Shown piece by piece: positions 42,742 through 50,956 of a DNA stretch of 64,000 nt. The stretch comes from JAJAZB01 sp964244295. Its GTDB lineage: Bacteria > Bacteroidota > Bacteroidia > Cytophagales > Spirosomataceae. The notes under the pieces are model-generated. The model was not told the DNA's origin and ran no database searches. It saw only the letters and a program-made list of their open reading frames with translations. The translations under genes were made by a program, and so were the position numbers. How positions within the stretch are numbered: the first letter of the stretch is position 1; each line of letters opens with the position of its first letter. The stretch lies in contig CAXTIG010000021.1 of NCBI GenBank assembly GCA_964244295.1, forward strand, positions 40,383 through 104,382, in the 5' to 3' direction.

Positions 42742-44904
42742 ATGCAAAAGATTGACGCCATCCTCCGCGATTCTGGCTACTTCGTTAATTCCGAACTCTT
42801 TACCGAAAAACAACTTCAAGCCCTCGAAGACCGCATCATCACCTCGCCAAAAGGCGAAAAAGTGGGCTATGCTGTCGAGTGTTTGAAGCGTGGAAAAATA
42901 GTGCCCGCCAAGCCGGAGGAAATCGTTCGCCAACTCTACCTCGACTCGCTCATCAATCACTACCGCTACCCCAAAGGCCAGATTTTGGTTGAAATGCCCG
43001 TTACGATGGGCGCGGATTCGACCAAACGGGCCGACATCGTGGTGATGAACCGCGAGCAGGAAGATGCGCCGTTTATCATCATCGAACTCAAAAAGAACAA
43101 GGCCCGCGACGGTAAAGACCAACTCAAAAGCTACTGCAACGCCACCGGCGCACCCATCGGCGTGTGGACCAACGGGCGCGACATCAGCTACTTCCGACGC
43201 AAAGACCCCAATATTTTTGACGAAATTCGGGACATTCCCAGTGCCTCGGAAACCTTGCAGGACATCCTGGACGAGCGGTTTACGATTCTTGATCTGATGA
43301 AGACCGACCGCCTGCAAGCCAAGCCCTTGAAGCGCATCATTGAAGAATTTGAGGACGAGGTACTCGCCAACGCGGGCGTGGACGTATTCGAGGAGGCGTT
43401 TAAACTGGTTTTTACCAAACTGTTTGACGAACACAAATCGGGTAAGGACAAAGACCGGATTCAGTTCTGGCTCGATGAACACCCCGGCGAGGACATCCAC
43501 GCCATCCCTGAGGCGTTCAACGAAAAACTCCGCGACCTTCAGTTTCGCAACACCGGCGACGAAACCGCCACGCGCCGCCAAATCGAAGGGCTGTTTGAAG
43601 AAGCCAAGAAACCCTGGCCGGGCATTTTCGACGACGACGAGCGCATCAAACTAACGCCCAGCCACTTGCAAACGGTGGTGTCTTACCTCGAAGGGATCAA
43701 GCTGTTCAATTCCAACCTCGAAGTGGTGGACGACGCCTTTGAATACCTGGTCAACAAAGACGCGAAGGGTGAAAAAGGCCAGTATTTCACGCCCCGCTAC
43801 GTGATTGACCTAGCCGTAAAAATGCTCCACCCCCAGCCCGAAGAGTACATGATTGACACGGCGGCGGGCAGTTGCGGGTTTCCGGTTCACACGATTTTTC
43901 ACGTCTGGCAACAACTCGACCCCAACGGCAAGCACCTCTTCACCACCGGTGAGAAAACCGAAGCCCAGAAAGAATACGTGCGCGACAAGGTGTTTGCCAT
44001 TGATTTTGACGAAAAAACCGTCCGCGTGGGCCGCACCCTCAACCTGATTGCGGGCGACGGCGAAACCAACGTGCTGCTGCTCAACTCGCTCGACTACGAA
44101 CGCTGGGAGATGGATTTCAACGAACGCAAAGACTGGCGCAAGATTTATGGCAAGGGCTTCGGTAATCTCGAAAAGCTCCGCGTCAAACGCGGCGATTACC
44201 GCTACTTCAATTTCGACGTGCTCATGGCCAACCCGCCCTTCGCGGGCGACATCAAAGACCAGCGGGTGATTCGGAAGTTTGAACTGGCTAAGAAAATCGA
44301 AGAGAAGGAGGTGGAGGTGTACGACAAGAAAACCAAGACCGTCGTGAAGCAAAAAATCACGAAGGAAAAAGGCTGGCACGAGAAAATCAGCCGCGACATC
44401 CTGTTTGTGGAGCGTAACCTCGATATGCTCCGCCCCGGCGGGCGCATGGCCATCGTCCTGCCCCAGGGCCGGTTCAACAATTCCTCCGACAAAACCCTGC
44501 GCCAGTACATCGCCGAGCGGGGTCGCATCCTGGCCGTGGTGGGCCTGCATTCCAACACGTTTAAACCCCACACCGGCACCAAAACCTCGCTGTTGTTTAT
44601 TCAGAAATGGAACGACGACCCGGCCGCCGGGCCGCTCTGCCCCCGCGTGGCCGACTACCCGATTTTCTTCGCCACCATGCAGAGCGAAGGCAAAAACAAC
44701 TCCGGCGAAAAACTCTACTGGAAAACCGAGGGCACCGGCACCACCACCAAAGCAGAAGAAGCCCGACTTGATGCCTACGGCCACGCCATCGTGTACCACG
44801 ATTTGTTTGGCGTACCCACCAGCGGCGGCGACCCCACGCCCGAGGGCATCGCCGAAGCCTTCGCGGAGTTTGCCCGCAAGGAGAAATTACCTTTTTTTCC
44901 CTAA
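42742..44904 (+). CDS. Fused restriction nuclease and N6-adenine DNA methyltransferase
   Basis: 720 residues. Residues 1-150 are an HsdR-N-type PD-(D/E)XK nuclease domain (KRADIVVMN then FIIIELKKNKA, giving Asp and Glu-Leu-Lys). A helical linker leads to an HsdM-type methyltransferase (about 290-690): GQYFTPRYVIDLAVKML, the SAM-binding TAAGSCGF, and the catalytic NPPF in VLMANPPFAG. There is no SF2 helicase domain and no hsdR gene nearby, so this is not a classical Type I enzyme; nuclease and methylase in one chain plus a separate specificity chain recalls BcgI-like Type IIB or Type IIG systems. The frame ends just after a T7 run; one extra T would continue it into the specificity gene. Confidence 0.9.
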   Translation: MQKIDAILRDSGYFVNSELFTEKQLQALEDRIITSPKGEKVGYAVECLKRGKIVPAKPEEIVRQLYLDSLINHYRYPKGQILVEMPVTMGADSTKRADIVVMNREQEDAPFIIIELKKNKARDGKDQLKSYCNATGAPIGVWTNGRDISYFRRKDPNIFDEIRDIPSASETLQDILDERFTILDLMKTDRLQAKPLKRIIEEFEDEVLANAGVDVFEEAFKLVFTKLFDEHKSGKDKDRIQFWLDEHPGEDIHAIPEAFNEKLRDLQFRNTGDETATRRQIEGLFEEAKKPWPGIFDDDERIKLTPSHLQTVVSYLEGIKLFNSNLEVVDDAFEYLVNKDAKGEKGQYFTPRYVIDLAVKMLHPQPEEYMIDTAAGSCGFPVHTIFHVWQQLDPNGKHLFTTGEKTEAQKEYVRDKVFAIDFDEKTVRVGRTLNLIAGDGETNVLLLNSLDYERWEMDFNERKDWRKIYGKGFGNLEKLRVKRGDYRYFNFDVLMANPPFAGDIKDQRVIRKFELAKKIEEKEVEVYDKKTKTVVKQKITKEKGWHEKISRDILFVERNLDMLRPGGRMAIVLPQGRFNNSSDKTLRQYIAERGRILAVVGLHSNTFKPHTGTKTSLLFIQKWNDDPAAGPLCPRVADYPIFFATMQSEGKNNSGEKLYWKTEGTGTTTKAEEARLDAYGHAIVYHDLFGVPTSGGDPTPEGIAEAFAEFARKEKLPFFP
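44892..44898 (+). repeat. T7 run at the methylase/specificity junction
   Basis: With 7 T the methylase ends at TAA 44902-44904. With 8 T the frame would run on as FFSLSPFNETRYRELLEGLE straight into the specificity gene, which otherwise lacks an ATG. It may be a second slippage or error site. Confidence 0.5.
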
Positions 44905-44936
44905 GCCCCTTCAATGAAACCCGCTACCGGGAACTG

Positions 44937-45650
44937 TTGGAGGGGCTGGAAATTTCGGAGGTGAGTTGGAAAAAAGTACTTGAAAACAATCTTGAGCTTC
45001 GCTATGACTCAGATTTTTTCAGAAAAGACTTTCTTCAAACCGAATCGTATCTCAAGAGTATCAATCATGACCGGTTAATAAATCAAATCTCTGATTTAAA
45101 GAGCTTTGGTGCTTACTCTTTAACAAATTATGTTCGGTTTGTCGAAAAGGGTATTCCTTTTATTCGTTGTTTAAACATCAAGAACGGAGTAGTTAGTTTT
45201 GATGACGTTTTGCAAATTGATTTGGAATCAAACTCACTTCTTTGGAAATCCGAAGTAAAACCAAGAATGGTTTTGGTGACAATGTCAGGAACAGTTGGCA
45301 ATGCAACTGTTGCTTTAGAAAATTGGAAATATCCCATGAATTCCAATCAAGATATCGCAAAAATAGAGACTCGAAATTTAAATCCTTTTTTTCTTGCGAC
45401 TTTTTTAAATTCAAGATTTGGATTGCTTCAAATGCACCGGTTACAGGCCGGAGCAATTCAGCAACACCTTTATTTATCTCAAATTGAAAAACTTTTAATT
45501 CCTAAACTTTCAAATGATTTTCAAAATCAAATCGAATCTACCGTAAAACTGGCAAACCAAAAGAGGGAAGAATCCCACTCGTTGTACCAAGCGGCGGAGC
45601 GGGCGTTGCTGGAAAGATTGGAAGTTCCTAAAATTGGGGGGGGGGGGTAA
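44937..45650 (+). CDS. R-M specificity subunit, first half (TRD1), ends at G12 tract
   Basis: 237 residues from a TTG at 44937; the frame is open upstream to about the methylase stop but holds no ATG. It has the architecture of one target-recognition domain of HsdS: variable core around GIPFIRCLNIKNG, MVLVTMSGTVGNA and NSNQDIAKIE, then a conserved helix (QIESTVKLANQKREESHSLYQ). Composition is AT-rich against GC-rich neighbours, as for imported TRDs. The frame stops with TAA right behind 12 G (45636-45647). Deleting one G joins it to the second half. Confidence 0.82.
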   Translation: MEGLEISEVSWKKVLENNLELRYDSDFFRKDFLQTESYLKSINHDRLINQISDLKSFGAYSLTNYVRFVEKGIPFIRCLNIKNGVVSFDDVLQIDLESNSLLWKSEVKPRMVLVTMSGTVGNATVALENWKYPMNSNQDIAKIETRNLNPFFLATFLNSRFGLLQMHRLQAGAIQQHLYLSQIEKLLIPKLSNDFQNQIESTVKLANQKREESHSLYQAAERALLERLEVPKIGGGG

Positions 45651-46365
45651 ACTATCTAAAAGTCAGTTAGTTACAAATATAAAATCGTTTTCAAGCTCTT
45701 TTCAAACTTCGGGTCGGCTGGATTCTGAATACTACCAGCCGAAATTTGAACAGCAGGAAACGTTAGTCCGGAGTAACGCTCTGACCGTAAAAAATTTAGG
45801 CGAATTAACTAAGTTCAACGCACGGGGATTGCAACCTCTTTACGATGAACTCGGCACGTTGTCAGTTATCAACAGTCGCCATATTTTAGAAACCGAACTT
45901 GATTACAAAAACTTTGAGAAGACTTCGGCAGAGAATTGGAAGATTCAGGAACGTGCTCAGGTTTTCGAAAATGACATTCTGACCTATACAACCGGGGCCA
46001 ACATTGGCCGAACGCAGGTTTACCTGAGTAATGAGCGAGCTTTAGCGAGTAATCACGTCAATATGATTCGCCTTTCGCAAGGAAACCCGATTTACGTTGC
46101 GTTCGTCATCAACTCGCAAATTGGTCGTTTGCAAACGGACCAACTCAGTGCAGGCTCGGCCCAACAGGAATTGTATCCAAAAGATTTGGAGCAATTTTAC
46201 ATTCCCTTTGTCGAACCTGAATTGGAGAATAAAATTATTGAGCAGGTGCTTCAAGGTAACGTTCTTAAAACCCAATCCGAGCAACTGCTTGAAAAGGCGA
46301 AGCGGGCGGTGGAAGTGGCAATTGAGGAGGGCGAGGCAGCGGGAATGAAGCTGTTGGAGGAGTAG
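45634..46365 (+). CDS. R-M specificity subunit, second half (TRD2), out of frame
   Basis: A frame of 243 residues, written here from a TTG inside the G-tract; true translation probably begins by frame restoration. A second TRD is visible (LGTLSVINSRHILE, VFENDILTYTTGANIGRTQVYLSNE, SAGSAQQELYPKDLEQFYIPFV) followed by a helix (EQLLEKAKRAVEVAIEEGE), matching the second half of HsdS. With 11 G the two halves read as one protein of about 475 residues, the normal HsdS size. As shown, the gene is in the OFF or half-length state. Confidence 0.82.
   Translation: MGGGGKLSKSQLVTNIKSFSSSFQTSGRLDSEYYQPKFEQQETLVRSNALTVKNLGELTKFNARGLQPLYDELGTLSVINSRHILETELDYKNFEKTSAENWKIQERAQVFENDILTYTTGANIGRTQVYLSNERALASNHVNMIRLSQGNPIYVAFVINSQIGRLQTDQLSAGSAQQELYPKDLEQFYIPFVEPELENKIIEQVLQGNVLKTQSEQLLEKAKRAVEVAIEEGEAAGMKLLEE
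45636..45647 (+). repeat. G12 homopolymer tract in the specificity gene
   Basis: Twelve consecutive G. With G12 the first frame terminates at TAA 45648-45650; G11 or G14 would read through into the second TRD. Such tracts vary by slippage and are a classical phase-variation switch. Confidence 0.9.
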
Positions 46366-46468
46366 AATTCCTTCGAGGCGCGGGTTTGCCACTCATACTC
46401 CTTCGTCAAGGCACTGATTTTCACCTGAAATCAAAACCACCTACCTTGCTTCCCCAACCACACCACCC

Positions 46469-46708
46469 ATGACCCGCTTGCTCATAGACCTCAGCGACGA
46501 CCGCGACGTGCAGGTGTTGCTGCCCCTGCTCCATCGCCTGCACATTCCTTTTCAGCGAACGGAAGTAGCCTCGGCTCCATCGGAAACGGAGCGGGAAGAG
46601 GCCCTGCGCATCATCCGGCAAGGCTGCGACATGGCTGCGTTTGGTGGTGCGCTGGCCTATCAGCAACGCGTGCGCGAGGAACGCGCCTTACCCTACCGCG
46701 AAGAATAA
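46469..46708 (+). CDS. Antitoxin-like protein of a VapBC-type pair
   Basis: 79 residues. The first half (MTRLLIDLSDDRDVQVLLPLLHRL) looks like a short ribbon or coiled N-terminus, and the second (EREEALRIIRQGCDMAAFGGALAYQQRVREE) is helical and charged. This matches small antitoxins found in front of PIN-domain toxins in Bacteroidota. The stop lies 2 bases before the GTG of the toxin frame. The toxin gene is interrupted by a stop, so the pair is probably decaying. Confidence 0.7.
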   Translation: MTRLLIDLSDDRDVQVLLPLLHRLHIPFQRTEVASAPSETEREEALRIIRQGCDMAAFGGALAYQQRVREERALPYREE

Positions 46709-46710
46709 CC

Positions 46711-47079
46711 GTGCAATTGCTCGATTCTAACATCCTGATTTACCCAGGCGAGGCAGAGCACCAATCACTGCTTTTGCCGTACGTAACCGACTCAGCCAAC
46801 GCGGTTTCCATCGTCAGCCGGGTTGAAACCCTGGGCTATTCCCGCATCACCCCCGCACAGATTCGCTACTTTGAAAGTGTGTTTCGGTTGCTGTTGCTGC
46901 TGCCTTTTAATGAACTCGTTGCCGAAAAAGCAACCGAACTCCGGCAGTAGAAAACCATGAAACTCGGCGACGCGCTGATTGCCGCCACCGCGTTGGTTCA
47001 CGGCGTCGAACTGGTGACGAGAAACACCGCTGATTTTTCGGGTATCGCGGGTCTGCGCGTCATCAACCCGTTGGATTGA
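46711..47079 (+). pseudogene. PIN-domain (VapC-like) toxin gene interrupted by an in-frame TAG
   Basis: The frame starts GTG at 46711 and continues for 122 codons to TGA 47077-47079, with a TAG at 46948-46950 (codon 80). Both sides are in frame and clearly one PIN protein: LLDSNILIYPG (first acid), VETLGY, then beyond the stop MKLGDALIAATAL and TRNTADF (third and fourth acids). The four-acid Mg2+ site would be intact if the codon were read, probably as Gln or Lys. Translated as written it gives only 79 residues and no activity. A sequencing error is possible. Confidence 0.8.
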
Positions 47080-47111
47080 GCCAATCAATCTTTATTTCCT
47101 GCACGAACCCT

Positions 47112-47137
47112 AAAAGCCTCCCTTCCCGGAGGCTTTT
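47112..47137. terminator. Terminator after the VapBC-like pair
   Basis: AAAAGCCTCC (47112-47121) pairs with GGAGGCTTTT (47128-47137), loop of 6, followed by T-rich sequence. Confidence 0.75.
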
Positions 47138-47311
47138 CTGTTCTCTAAAAAATCTTCAAATCCGCTCCGATGGCTATACTAACCGCTGCCAAGCTGACCA
47201 CGCCCCATTTTGTGTTGCAGAAACCGCAGTTTGTATACTCCCGACCAGTAGTCGTACTCCGACCTTTGTAGAGTAAAAAAAGTGATTGATGTTCAACCAT
47301 AACAACAAACT

Positions 47312-48301
47312 ATGAACACCCTTAAAAAAATCACCCTCGGCAGCCAGGGCCTGGACGTATCCATCGAAGGACTCGGCTGCATGGGCATGACGGGCATTGG
47401 CGAATACAACGTGTACGGCCCCGCCGACGAAACCGAAAGCATCGCCACCATCCACCGGGCGCTGGAACTCGGCGTGACCCTGCTCGATACCGCCGACATC
47501 TACGGCCCGCTCCAAAACGAGCGACTGGTCGGCAAGGCCCTGGCCGGGAAGCGCGACGGGGTCATTCTCGCCACCAAATTCGGCTACGAGGTCGATGACC
47601 AGGGGGCCATGACCGGCGGCTTCAACGGTCGGCCCGAGTACGTGCGCAAGTCGGTGGAGCGTTCCCTGCAAAACCTGGGCACGGATTTTATCGACCTCTA
47701 CTACCTCCACCGCCTCGACCCGGCTACGCCGATCGAAGAGACGGTGGGCGCAATGAGCCGCCTGGTGGAAGAAGGCAAAGTCCGCTACCTCGGCCTCTCC
47801 GAAGTGCCGGCTGACATCCTGCGCCGGGCGCACGCGGTTCACCCGATTACGGCTTTGCAGACCGAGTATTCCCTTTTCGACCGGGGCGTGGAAGAAAGCG
47901 GCGTGCTGCAAGCCACGCGGGCGCTGGGCATTGGCTTCGTGGGCTACTCGCCGCTGGGCCGGGGCTTTTTGTCGGGCGAGATCAAAACCCCGGACGACTT
48001 CGAGGCCACCGACTTCCGGCGCAACTTTCCCCGCTACCAGGGCGAAAATTTTTACAAAAACCTGGCGCTGGTGGAGAAGCTAAAAACGCTGGCCGAGACG
48101 AAGGGCGTTTCGCCCGCGCAACTGGCCTTGGCCTGGGTACTGGCCCAGGACGTGGTGGCGATTCCCGGCACCAAGCGCCGAACCTACCTGGAAGCCAACG
48201 TAGCGGCAGCCAGTCTGACCTTGAGCGCGTCCGAACTGGCCGAACTGGAAGCCATCATGCCGGTGGGCAGCACGGCGGGCGCGGCGTACCCCGTTTTCTG
48301 A
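47312..48301 (+). CDS. Aldo/keto reductase
   Basis: 329 residues with the (beta/alpha)8 family pattern. The catalytic tetrad is visible: DTADIYGP (Asp, Tyr), ATKFGYE (Lys) and LYYLHRLD (His). VPADILRRAHAVHPITALQTEYSLFDR and VGYSPLGRGFLSG are standard AKR segments, and IPGTKRRTYLEANV near the end binds NADPH phosphate. It reduces a carbonyl in a small molecule or detoxifies aldehydes; the substrate is unknown. An AraC-family regulator gene follows on the same strand and may control it. Confidence 0.92.
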   Translation: MNTLKKITLGSQGLDVSIEGLGCMGMTGIGEYNVYGPADETESIATIHRALELGVTLLDTADIYGPLQNERLVGKALAGKRDGVILATKFGYEVDDQGAMTGGFNGRPEYVRKSVERSLQNLGTDFIDLYYLHRLDPATPIEETVGAMSRLVEEGKVRYLGLSEVPADILRRAHAVHPITALQTEYSLFDRGVEESGVLQATRALGIGFVGYSPLGRGFLSGEIKTPDDFEATDFRRNFPRYQGENFYKNLALVEKLKTLAETKGVSPAQLALAWVLAQDVVAIPGTKRRTYLEANVAAASLTLSASELAELEAIMPVGSTAGAAYPVF

Positions 48302-48389
48302 GGCCATTCATTCACCGATCGTGGTACCGAAGGGGGATCAGGCGGATTGCCCGCCTGGCCCCTCTTCGGCCTACTTATTTTTTACTCCG

Positions 48390-49304
48390 ATGAAACATCC
48401 CCCCAGTGATTTCCGCGTGCTGACTACCGTGACGGACTACACGCGGTTCTACGGCCTGCCCGCGCCGACGCACCCCCTGCTGACGGTTCTCGACCTGGCC
48501 GCCTGCCGCGACCTGCCCCGCGTGATGACCCCGGTCGTGCAGCAACTCTACACCATTTCGCTGAAGAGAAACCTGAAGGGTAAAGTAAAATACGGGCACC
48601 AGTCCTACGATTTCGGCGAAGGCGTACTGTTTTTTCTGGCTCCCGGCCAGGTATTTGCCGCCGACGATTCGCTGGATACCTCGGAGGTAAGCGGCTGGAT
48701 GTTGGTGTTTCACCCCGACCTACTGCTCCGGTACCCGCTGGGCAAAAAAATGGCCGGTTACGGGTTTTTCTCCTACCAGGTTCACGAAGCCCTCCACCTG
48801 TCGGCCAGCGAAGAAAGCGTCTTGGACAACCTGCTGCACGGCATTCGGCGGGAATACGAGCAGCCCATCGACGCGTTCAGTCAGGAGGTTATCGTTTCCC
48901 AACTCGACGTGTTGCTGACTTACGCCAACCGCTTCTACCACCGACAATTCCTAACCCGGCGCAGCGCCGAACACGACCTGCTGAGCCGCTTCGAGGCCCG
49001 GCTGACCGGCTTTTTTGCCCAAGACGGCGATCAACCGCTGCCCACCGTCCAGTTTTTCGCCGATGAACTCCACGTATCCCCCGCCTACCTGAGCGATATG
49101 CTGCGCTCGCTGACGGGCCAGAACACGCAACAGCACATTCACCACGCCCTGATCGAAAAAGCGAAACAACTATTGCTGACTACCTCGCTGTCGATCAACG
49201 AAACGGCCTTTCAGTTGGGTTTCGAGTACCCTCAGTATTTCAGTCGGCTGTTTAAAAGCAAAACGGGCCTGAGTCCGGCGGCGTTTCGGGTATCGGCGCG
49301 GTGA
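48390..49304 (+). CDS. AraC-family transcriptional regulator
   Basis: 304 residues from the ATG at 48390; 23 open codons upstream do not look coding. The N-terminal 190 residues form an effector domain with a cupin-like part (YDFGEGVLFFLAPGQVFA). The C-terminal AraC domain has both helix-turn-helices: FADELHVSPAYLSDMLRSLTGQ and INETAFQLGFEYPQYFSRLFKSKTGLSPAAFR. No membrane segment. Placed 88 bases after the aldo/keto reductase gene, which is a likely target. Confidence 0.92.
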   Translation: MKHPPSDFRVLTTVTDYTRFYGLPAPTHPLLTVLDLAACRDLPRVMTPVVQQLYTISLKRNLKGKVKYGHQSYDFGEGVLFFLAPGQVFAADDSLDTSEVSGWMLVFHPDLLLRYPLGKKMAGYGFFSYQVHEALHLSASEESVLDNLLHGIRREYEQPIDAFSQEVIVSQLDVLLTYANRFYHRQFLTRRSAEHDLLSRFEARLTGFFAQDGDQPLPTVQFFADELHVSPAYLSDMLRSLTGQNTQQHIHHALIEKAKQLLLTTSLSINETAFQLGFEYPQYFSRLFKSKTGLSPAAFRVSAR

Positions 49305-49389
49305 GGTGCGCCAAGCGCTCGAACGCTCAACGCTGAAGTTTGTAACTCGCTTTCCCACTTAAATTTCCAACCGCCTCCCCAGCCGGGTG

Positions 49390-49561
49390 TAGGACAAGTT
49401 TATCAGCCCCTGATTTTAATCAGGGGAAAGCAGGAGACCGGGGTGGATTGAGAACCGTTTCAACGGTTTGCTGGCCGGAAAACCGTTGAAACGGTTCCAC
49501 CCAAGCAACCCATCGGTTCTTTTTCCCACCACTCAAGTGGTGGGCTGATAAACTTGTCCTA
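49390..49561. mobile_element. MITE-like element with 20-base terminal inverted repeats
   Basis: The ends are exact inverted copies (49390-49409, 49542-49561; TAGGACAAGTTTATCAGCCC). Inside are further hairpins: CCCCTGATTTTAATCAGGGG, two AACCGTT..CAACGGTT motifs, and CCCACCACTCAAGTGGTGGG. No coding sequence. Size about 172 bases. It fills the 332-base gap between the AraC and Uma2 genes; no transposase is in the window. A non-mobile folded repeat is the alternative. Confidence 0.6.
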
Positions 49562-49636
49562 CCCCCCCCAGCCGGAGGCTTTTTCATTTCCCGAAAAATC
49601 CCCAATTTAGACATCCCAAGCACCCCAATCGCTGCC

Positions 49637-50257
49637 ATGCTGCCCACGCCCGAATCCAAACCCCGCACCCGCCGCCGCATTCCCGAATCGCTCGTGTATG
49701 AACGCTGGGGCGGGCGCACCTACTACCGCCGGGGCTATCGCGAGGTGTTGAAAGGGCTTAAAAAAGAAGGGGAAATTCGGGGCTCGGGTGGATTGCAGGC
49801 ATTCCTCGTTTCCTACGTTGCCACCATTGCCAATCGGTTTTTGGACAAAACCCGCTACCATGTTCTTATCGGTAGACCAACCTGGCAATTCAGCAAATAC
49901 GAAAACGCCTCCGGCGACGTACTGATTTACGACCGGGCCGTACTGACGCCCGATAAAATCACGACTCGTTACGTGGACGTATCCCCGAAAATTTCCATCG
50001 AGGTGGACGTAAAAATTGAACTGGAGAAAACCAGCGAGGTGGATTACCTCTTCGACAAAGCCCAGGCGTACCTGAATTTTGGCGTGGAAACCGTGTTCTG
50101 GGCGCTGAGTGGGGTGCAGAAGGTTTTTATTTTCCGCCCAGGGGAGGAAGTGCTGGTTCGCTATTGGTCACTGAACCTCGAACTGCTGGAGGGCGTCGTC
50201 ATCAACATCGGCGCATACCTGAAAGCCGAAGGCGTGGAGGTGCTTAAGAAAGGGTGA
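49637..50257 (+). CDS. Uma2-family endonuclease-like protein 1
   Basis: 206 residues. The Uma2 (DUF820) fold of the PD-(D/E)XK group: GDVLIYDRA (acid), SPKISIEVDVKIE with Glu-x-Asp/Lys, then KAQAYLNFGVETVFWALSGVQKVFIF. The N-terminus is basic (RTRRRIPES). Members are widely multicopy in Bacteroidota and cyanobacteria, and their role is not known. Two more genes of the same family lie next to it on the opposite strand. Confidence 0.8.
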   Translation: MLPTPESKPRTRRRIPESLVYERWGGRTYYRRGYREVLKGLKKEGEIRGSGGLQAFLVSYVATIANRFLDKTRYHVLIGRPTWQFSKYENASGDVLIYDRAVLTPDKITTRYVDVSPKISIEVDVKIELEKTSEVDYLFDKAQAYLNFGVETVFWALSGVQKVFIFRPGEEVLVRYWSLNLELLEGVVINIGAYLKAEGVEVLKKG

Positions 50258-50261
50258 GTCG

Positions 50262-50924
50262 TCAGGCCGCCAATAGCCCCCGCAACGCCGCCACATTCGC
50301 CCCCGCCTCGAAAACTGCCTTCACCGGAAGCACGAAATCCGGCAGCAGCGAACTGCTCACCGTTTGCCCTACCCGAAAAATTCCCTCCGCCGCGTAGGCT
50401 TCGAGGTCGGCGTCGAGCGTGAAGGGTTCGATGGTTTGACGGGTGGGGTCCACGAGTCAGTATTCGGCCACACCGTGGGCGGCGTAGTCTTCAAACTTGG
50501 TTTCCCGGTCTATTTTCCTGGTACTTTTCGACAGCACTTCCACGACCAAATCCGGGGCGGGGTAGTACAACTGGTCGGGCTGGATGCTGGCGGATTTGGC
50601 CGGGCCGAAGTAGCAGATGTCGGGTTCGTAGCTGTTGCGGGTCAGTTCGACGAGGGCTTTTTCCACCAACACCATACCCAGATTTCGGTCCATCACGAAA
50701 GCGTTGAGCAACGTGCCGAGAAACAGCACGGTGGCGTTGTGTCGGTGCAGGGACGGGGAATGCACCACCACTTCGCCGTTGATGAATTCGGCTTTTACGT
50801 CGTCGGTCAGCCATTCGTAAAAAGCCTGACGACGGGTAGTTTCATCCGCCAGCGCGGCCTGCACCTGCCGGATAATCTGCGGGGCTTGTGATGATTCGAG
50901 AATCTGCACGGCTAATTCGTGCAT
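50262..50924 (-). pseudogene. Uma2-family gene 2, interrupted by an in-frame TGA
   Basis: The frame runs from the ATG at 50924 for 221 codons to 50262 and is open except for a TGA at 50457-50459, where the family has Trp in the block GVxEYWLVDP. PDICYFGPAK, PDLVVEVLSKST and YAAHGVAEY precede the stop, and DPTRQTIEPF follows it in the same frame. A single TGG-to-TGA change, or a base-call error, explains it. Without readthrough the product lacks 65 C-terminal residues. Confidence 0.78.
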
Positions 50925-50956
50925 GGCGTTTTTTTTTACGGAATTTGTCGAAAAAA

